A stretch of 7,244 nt of DNA from NCBI GenBank assembly GCA_021825225.1, contig JAKAIH010000136.1:1-7244 (forward strand). The letters run 5' to 3'. The stretch comes from Pseudomonadota bacterium (GTDB lineage Bacteria; Pseudomonadota; Gammaproteobacteria; Burkholderiales; SG8-39). Position numbers and translations under genes: made by a program. Of this stretch, positions 5,355 through 7,244 are shown in pieces. Position 1 is the stretch's first letter. Every line of letters starts with the position of its first letter. Under the pieces are notes generated by a model. The model made no database searches and was not told where the DNA came from. It saw nothing but the letters and a program-made list of their open reading frames with translations.

Positions 5355-6743
5355 ATGGCCCAGGCAAACCCTCAAATAACGAATGATCCGCAGCTGGCGC
5401 AGCTGAGGGTGCCGCCGCATTCGATCGAGGCGGAGCAGTCCGTTTTGGGCGGCCTGCTGCTCGACAACCAGGCCTGGGAGCGTGTCGCCGACATCCTCGC
5501 GGAAAGCAACTTCTACCGCGACGACCACCGCCGCATTTTCCGCCACATCGGCAAGCTGATGGAAAAGAACCGGCCGGCCGACATGGTCACGGTGTTCGAG
5601 TCGATAGAGCAGAGCGAAGACAAGGACAAGACTGGCGGGCTTGCGTATCTGGGCGCGCTGGCGCAGAACACGCCGTCGGCGCACAACATCCGGCGCTATG
5701 CCGAGATCGTGCGCGAGCGCGCGATCCAGAGGAAGTTGATCGAAGTCGGTACCGGCATCGCCGACTCGGCCTTGAATCCGATGGGCAAGGAAGTGGCTAA
5801 ACTGCTCGACGAGGCCGAGTCGCGCGTGTTCGAGATCGCCGAGGCGGGCGCGCGCGGACACCAGGGCCTGGTCGAGATCCAGCCTATCCTGGCGCAGGTG
5901 ATGGAGCGCATCGACATGCTCTATCACCGCGACAACCCGTCGGACATCACCGGTCTCGCCACCGGCTTCCACGATCTCGATCAGAAGACTTCTGGATTGC
6001 AGCAGGGCGACCTGATTATCGTCGCCGGCCGGCCGAGCATGGGCAAGACCGCGTTCGCGCTCAATATCGCCGAGCATGTGGCGGTGAACGACCGCCTGCC
6101 GGTGGCCGTGTTCAGCATGGAAATGGCCGGCTCCCAGCTCGCCATGCGCATGCTGGGTTCCATCGGACGGCTGGACCAGATGAAGCTGCGCACCGGCCGG
6201 CTCTCCGACGAGGACTGGAGCCGGCTGACCGACGCTGTTGGCCGGGTGCACGACGCGCCGATCCACATCGACGAAACACCGGCGTTGAATGCGCTCGAGC
6301 TGCGCGCGCGCGCGCGCCGCATGCACCGTCAGTACGGAACCCTGGGTCTGGTAGTGATCGATTACCTGCAGCTGATGTCTTCGACCTCCGCAGGTGAGAA
6401 CCGCGCTACCGAGATCTCGGAGATTTCGCGCTCGCTCAAGGCGCTGGCGAAGGAGCTGCATGTGCCGGTGATTGCGCTGTCGCAGCTCAACCGCGGCCTG
6501 GAGCAGCGCCCGAACAAGCGTCCGGTGATGTCCGATCTGCGCGAGTCGGGCGCCATCGAGCAGGATGCCGACGTGATCCTGTTCATCTACCGCGACGAGG
6601 TCTACAACCCCGAGTCTGCCGACAAGGGCAAGGCCGAGATCATCATCGGCAAGCAGCGCAATGGCCCCATCGGCACGCTGAACCTCACTTTCATCGGCGA
6701 ATACACGCGCTTCGAGAATTACGCGGATCCCGGGCGATATTGA
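5355..6743 (+). CDS. dnaB: Replicative DNA helicase DnaB
   Basis: The hexameric 5'-3' helicase that unwinds DNA at the replication fork and recruits primase. From ATG 5355 the product has 462 residues (E. coli 471). The N-terminal helical domain (about 18-120) opens LRVPPHSIEAEQSVLGGLLL. The RecA-like ATPase domain starts near 190: Walker A GRPSMGKT (225-232, K231), Walker B VVIDYLQLM (D336), then SQLNRGLEQR and the arginine-finger region GKQRNGPIG (K433, R435). No intein interrupts it. Start choice is uncertain: ATG 5355 has no Shine-Dalgarno, while in-frame TTG 5331 (eight residues longer) has GGAG at 5321-5324, six bases upstream. A TAGAAT at 5325-5330 could be a -10 box, which would exclude the TTG. 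The PriB gene upstream belongs to the same restart pathway. Confidence 0.97.
   Translation: MAQANPQITNDPQLAQLRVPPHSIEAEQSVLGGLLLDNQAWERVADILAESNFYRDDHRRIFRHIGKLMEKNRPADMVTVFESIEQSEDKDKTGGLAYLGALAQNTPSAHNIRRYAEIVRERAIQRKLIEVGTGIADSALNPMGKEVAKLLDEAESRVFEIAEAGARGHQGLVEIQPILAQVMERIDMLYHRDNPSDITGLATGFHDLDQKTSGLQQGDLIIVAGRPSMGKTAFALNIAEHVAVNDRLPVAVFSMEMAGSQLAMRMLGSIGRLDQMKLRTGRLSDEDWSRLTDAVGRVHDAPIHIDETPALNALELRARARRMHRQYGTLGLVVIDYLQLMSSTSAGENRATEISEISRSLKALAKELHVPVIALSQLNRGLEQRPNKRPVMSDLRESGAIEQDADVILFIYRDEVYNPESADKGKAEIIIGKQRNGPIGTLNLTFIGEYTRFENYADPGRY
6301..6317 (+). repeat. Alternating GC tract inside dnaB
   Basis: Seventeen bases alternate pyrimidine and purine: T followed by eight GC dinucleotides. 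They encode Leu-Arg-Ala-Arg-Ala-Arg in the helicase domain. Such tracts are prone to slippage and can adopt Z-DNA under supercoiling, but here codon use in GC-rich DNA explains it. Confidence 0.6.
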
Positions 6744-6781
6744 GCCGGATTCGCAGGATTCCGGCGTAGACTGCGTTTTTT
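6744..6781 (+). terminator. Possible weak terminator after dnaB
   Basis: GCCGGA (6744-6749) pairs with TCCGGC (6760-6765), with a partly paired 10-nt loop, directly after the dnaB stop. Six T (6776-6781) follow, but only ten bases beyond the stem, which is too far for a standard intrinsic terminator. It may reduce rather than stop transcription into the next gene. Confidence 0.3.
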
Positions 6782-6817
6782 CCACCGCACGCCAGTGCGA
6801 ACCAAACTGGAGGTCGT

Positions 6818-7054
6818 ATGGCTGAAGCCGCCTGTCCGCAAAAAAGCCCTTATGTCCTTGATCTGGCCGCCGGCGATTACTGGTGGTGCGCCTGCGGACA
6901 GTCCAGGAAGCAGCCCTTCTGCGACGGTTCGCATAAAGGCGGGCCGTTCACTCCCGTGAAATTTACCGTAGTCCAGGCTGAGAAGAAGGCGCTGTGCGGC
7001 TGCAAACGCACCAAGACGGCGCCGTTCTGCGACGGCACGCACAAGAGCCTTTAA
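6818..7054 (+). CDS. Tandem CDGSH-type iron-sulfur protein
   Basis: A 78-residue soluble protein made of two CDGSH-type modules. Each has the C-x-C-x2-[ST]-x3-P-x-C-D-G-[ST]-H pattern: C24, C26, C35, H39 in the first (CACGQSRKQPFCDGSH) and C60, C62, C71, H75 in the second (CGCKRTKTAPFCDGTH). In the family each 3Cys-1His set holds a [2Fe-2S] cluster, so this protein should carry two, as in the small bacterial and CISD3-like tandem forms. These are implicated in redox or Fe-S transfer; the precise role here is unknown. No signal peptide or membrane segment is visible, unlike mitoNEET. The ATG is backed by GGAGG at 6809-6813, four bases upstream. It follows dnaB on the same strand, after 74 bases. 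Confidence 0.93.
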   Translation: MAEAACPQKSPYVLDLAAGDYWWCACGQSRKQPFCDGSHKGGPFTPVKFTVVQAEKKALCGCKRTKTAPFCDGTHKSL

Positions 7055-7086
7055 ACCTGGTCGCGCGCCGGTTTAAAGCGGCGCGC
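7049..7086. repeat. Overlapping inverted repeats in the convergent gap
   Basis: CTTTAAACC (7049-7057) and GGTTTAAAG (7070-7078) are perfect 9-bp arms with a 12-nt loop; the left arm contains the TAA stop of the CDGSH gene. A second stem, GCGCGCC (7063-7069) with GGCGCGC (7080-7086), overlaps it, and the two cannot form together. There is no T run, so a bidirectional terminator role between the convergent genes is possible but unproven. Confidence 0.6.
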
Positions 7087-7109
7087 TGGAACAGACGCCT
7101 TCGGCGCTT

Positions 7110-7244
7110 TCATCGCGCGGCTGAAACGGACTGGCTGTTCGCGCCGGCGCCGAGCAAGCGCTCGATGGTCGGCGCGACGTCCGGTCCGGTCCAGTTGGCT
7201 TCGCCCACAAGCTGGTAGCGAATCGCGCCCTGGCGGTCGATGAC
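7110..7244 (-). CDS. Thioredoxin-like (TlpA/redoxin family) protein, C-terminal fragment
   Basis: On the minus strand a frame enters from the right edge and ends at TGA (7110-7112), giving the last 44 residues of a protein cut by the window. It reads VIDRQGAIRYQLVGEANW, then a TGPDVAPTIERLL helix and a short polar tail. The pattern Val-Ile-Asp-Arg-x-Gly-x-Ile-Arg-Tyr followed by Gly-Glu-x-x-Trp and a final helix is typical of the end of TlpA/ResA-type thioredoxin folds, which act in periplasmic thiol-disulfide exchange. The CxxC active site and any signal peptide would lie outside the window, so the exact subfamily cannot be given. It converges on the CDGSH gene, with 55 bases between stops. 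Confidence 0.7.
   Translation of the reverse strand, partial: VIDRQGAIRYQLVGEANWTGPDVAPTIERLLGAGANSQSVSAAR

Noticed and set aside
5052..6785. Minus-strand open frame (577 codons) opposite dnaB
   Set aside because: Antisense to an intact dnaB and running through the rplI terminator and the large palindrome, which real coding sequence would not be expected to do.
7096..7110. CGCC-TTC-GGCG followed by CTTT as a terminator of the CDGSH gene
   Set aside because: A four-base stem and three T are too weak to support a terminator, and the site adjoins the stop of the convergent gene.

Overview
The window is a GC-rich chromosomal segment whose gene order (tRNA-Leu / rnr - rlmB - rpsF - priB - rpsR - rplI - dnaB) and protein sequences fit a betaproteobacterium. 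The strongest lineage hint is a Neisseria-like PriB (TPAGIPV motif) lying between rpsF and rpsR, with dnaB directly after rplI. This is inferred from gene order and sequence style; the genus cannot be named from the window.

Layout from left to right. Positions 1-252 hold no gene I can support. A tRNA-Leu(CAG) with encoded CCA lies on the minus strand at 253-339, driven by a strong consensus-like promoter. The -35 box of that promoter overlaps the TTG start codon of rnr, which runs the other way. rnr (RNase R) and rlmB (23S rRNA 2'-O-methyltransferase) are three bases apart and form one unit. A new promoter (TATAAT at 3380-3385) and a leader of about 108 nt follow. The leader ends in a bulged hairpin that could be the S6:S18 autoregulatory element, then come rpsF, priB, rpsR and rplI. 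priB follows rpsF by five bases, rpsR follows priB by one base, and two clear hairpins separate rpsR from rplI. A textbook rho-independent terminator closes the operon at 5108-5133. The 220-bp gap before dnaB holds several inverted repeats, the largest with 21-bp perfect arms. dnaB (replicative helicase) is followed by a small protein with two CDGSH iron-sulfur motifs, and the right edge carries the C-terminal end of a minus-strand thioredoxin-like (TlpA/redoxin) gene.

The genes serve core information processing. RNase R and RlmB act on RNA decay and ribosome maturation. S6, S18 and L9 are ribosomal proteins. PriB and DnaB act at replication restart and fork unwinding. I see no insertion sequence, CRISPR array, toxin-antitoxin pair, defence island or other candidate new system. 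The unexplained signals are regulatory or structural: the 51-bp palindrome upstream of dnaB, the paired hairpins before rplI, the overlapping tRNA/rnr control region, and the switchable inverted repeats after the CDGSH gene.
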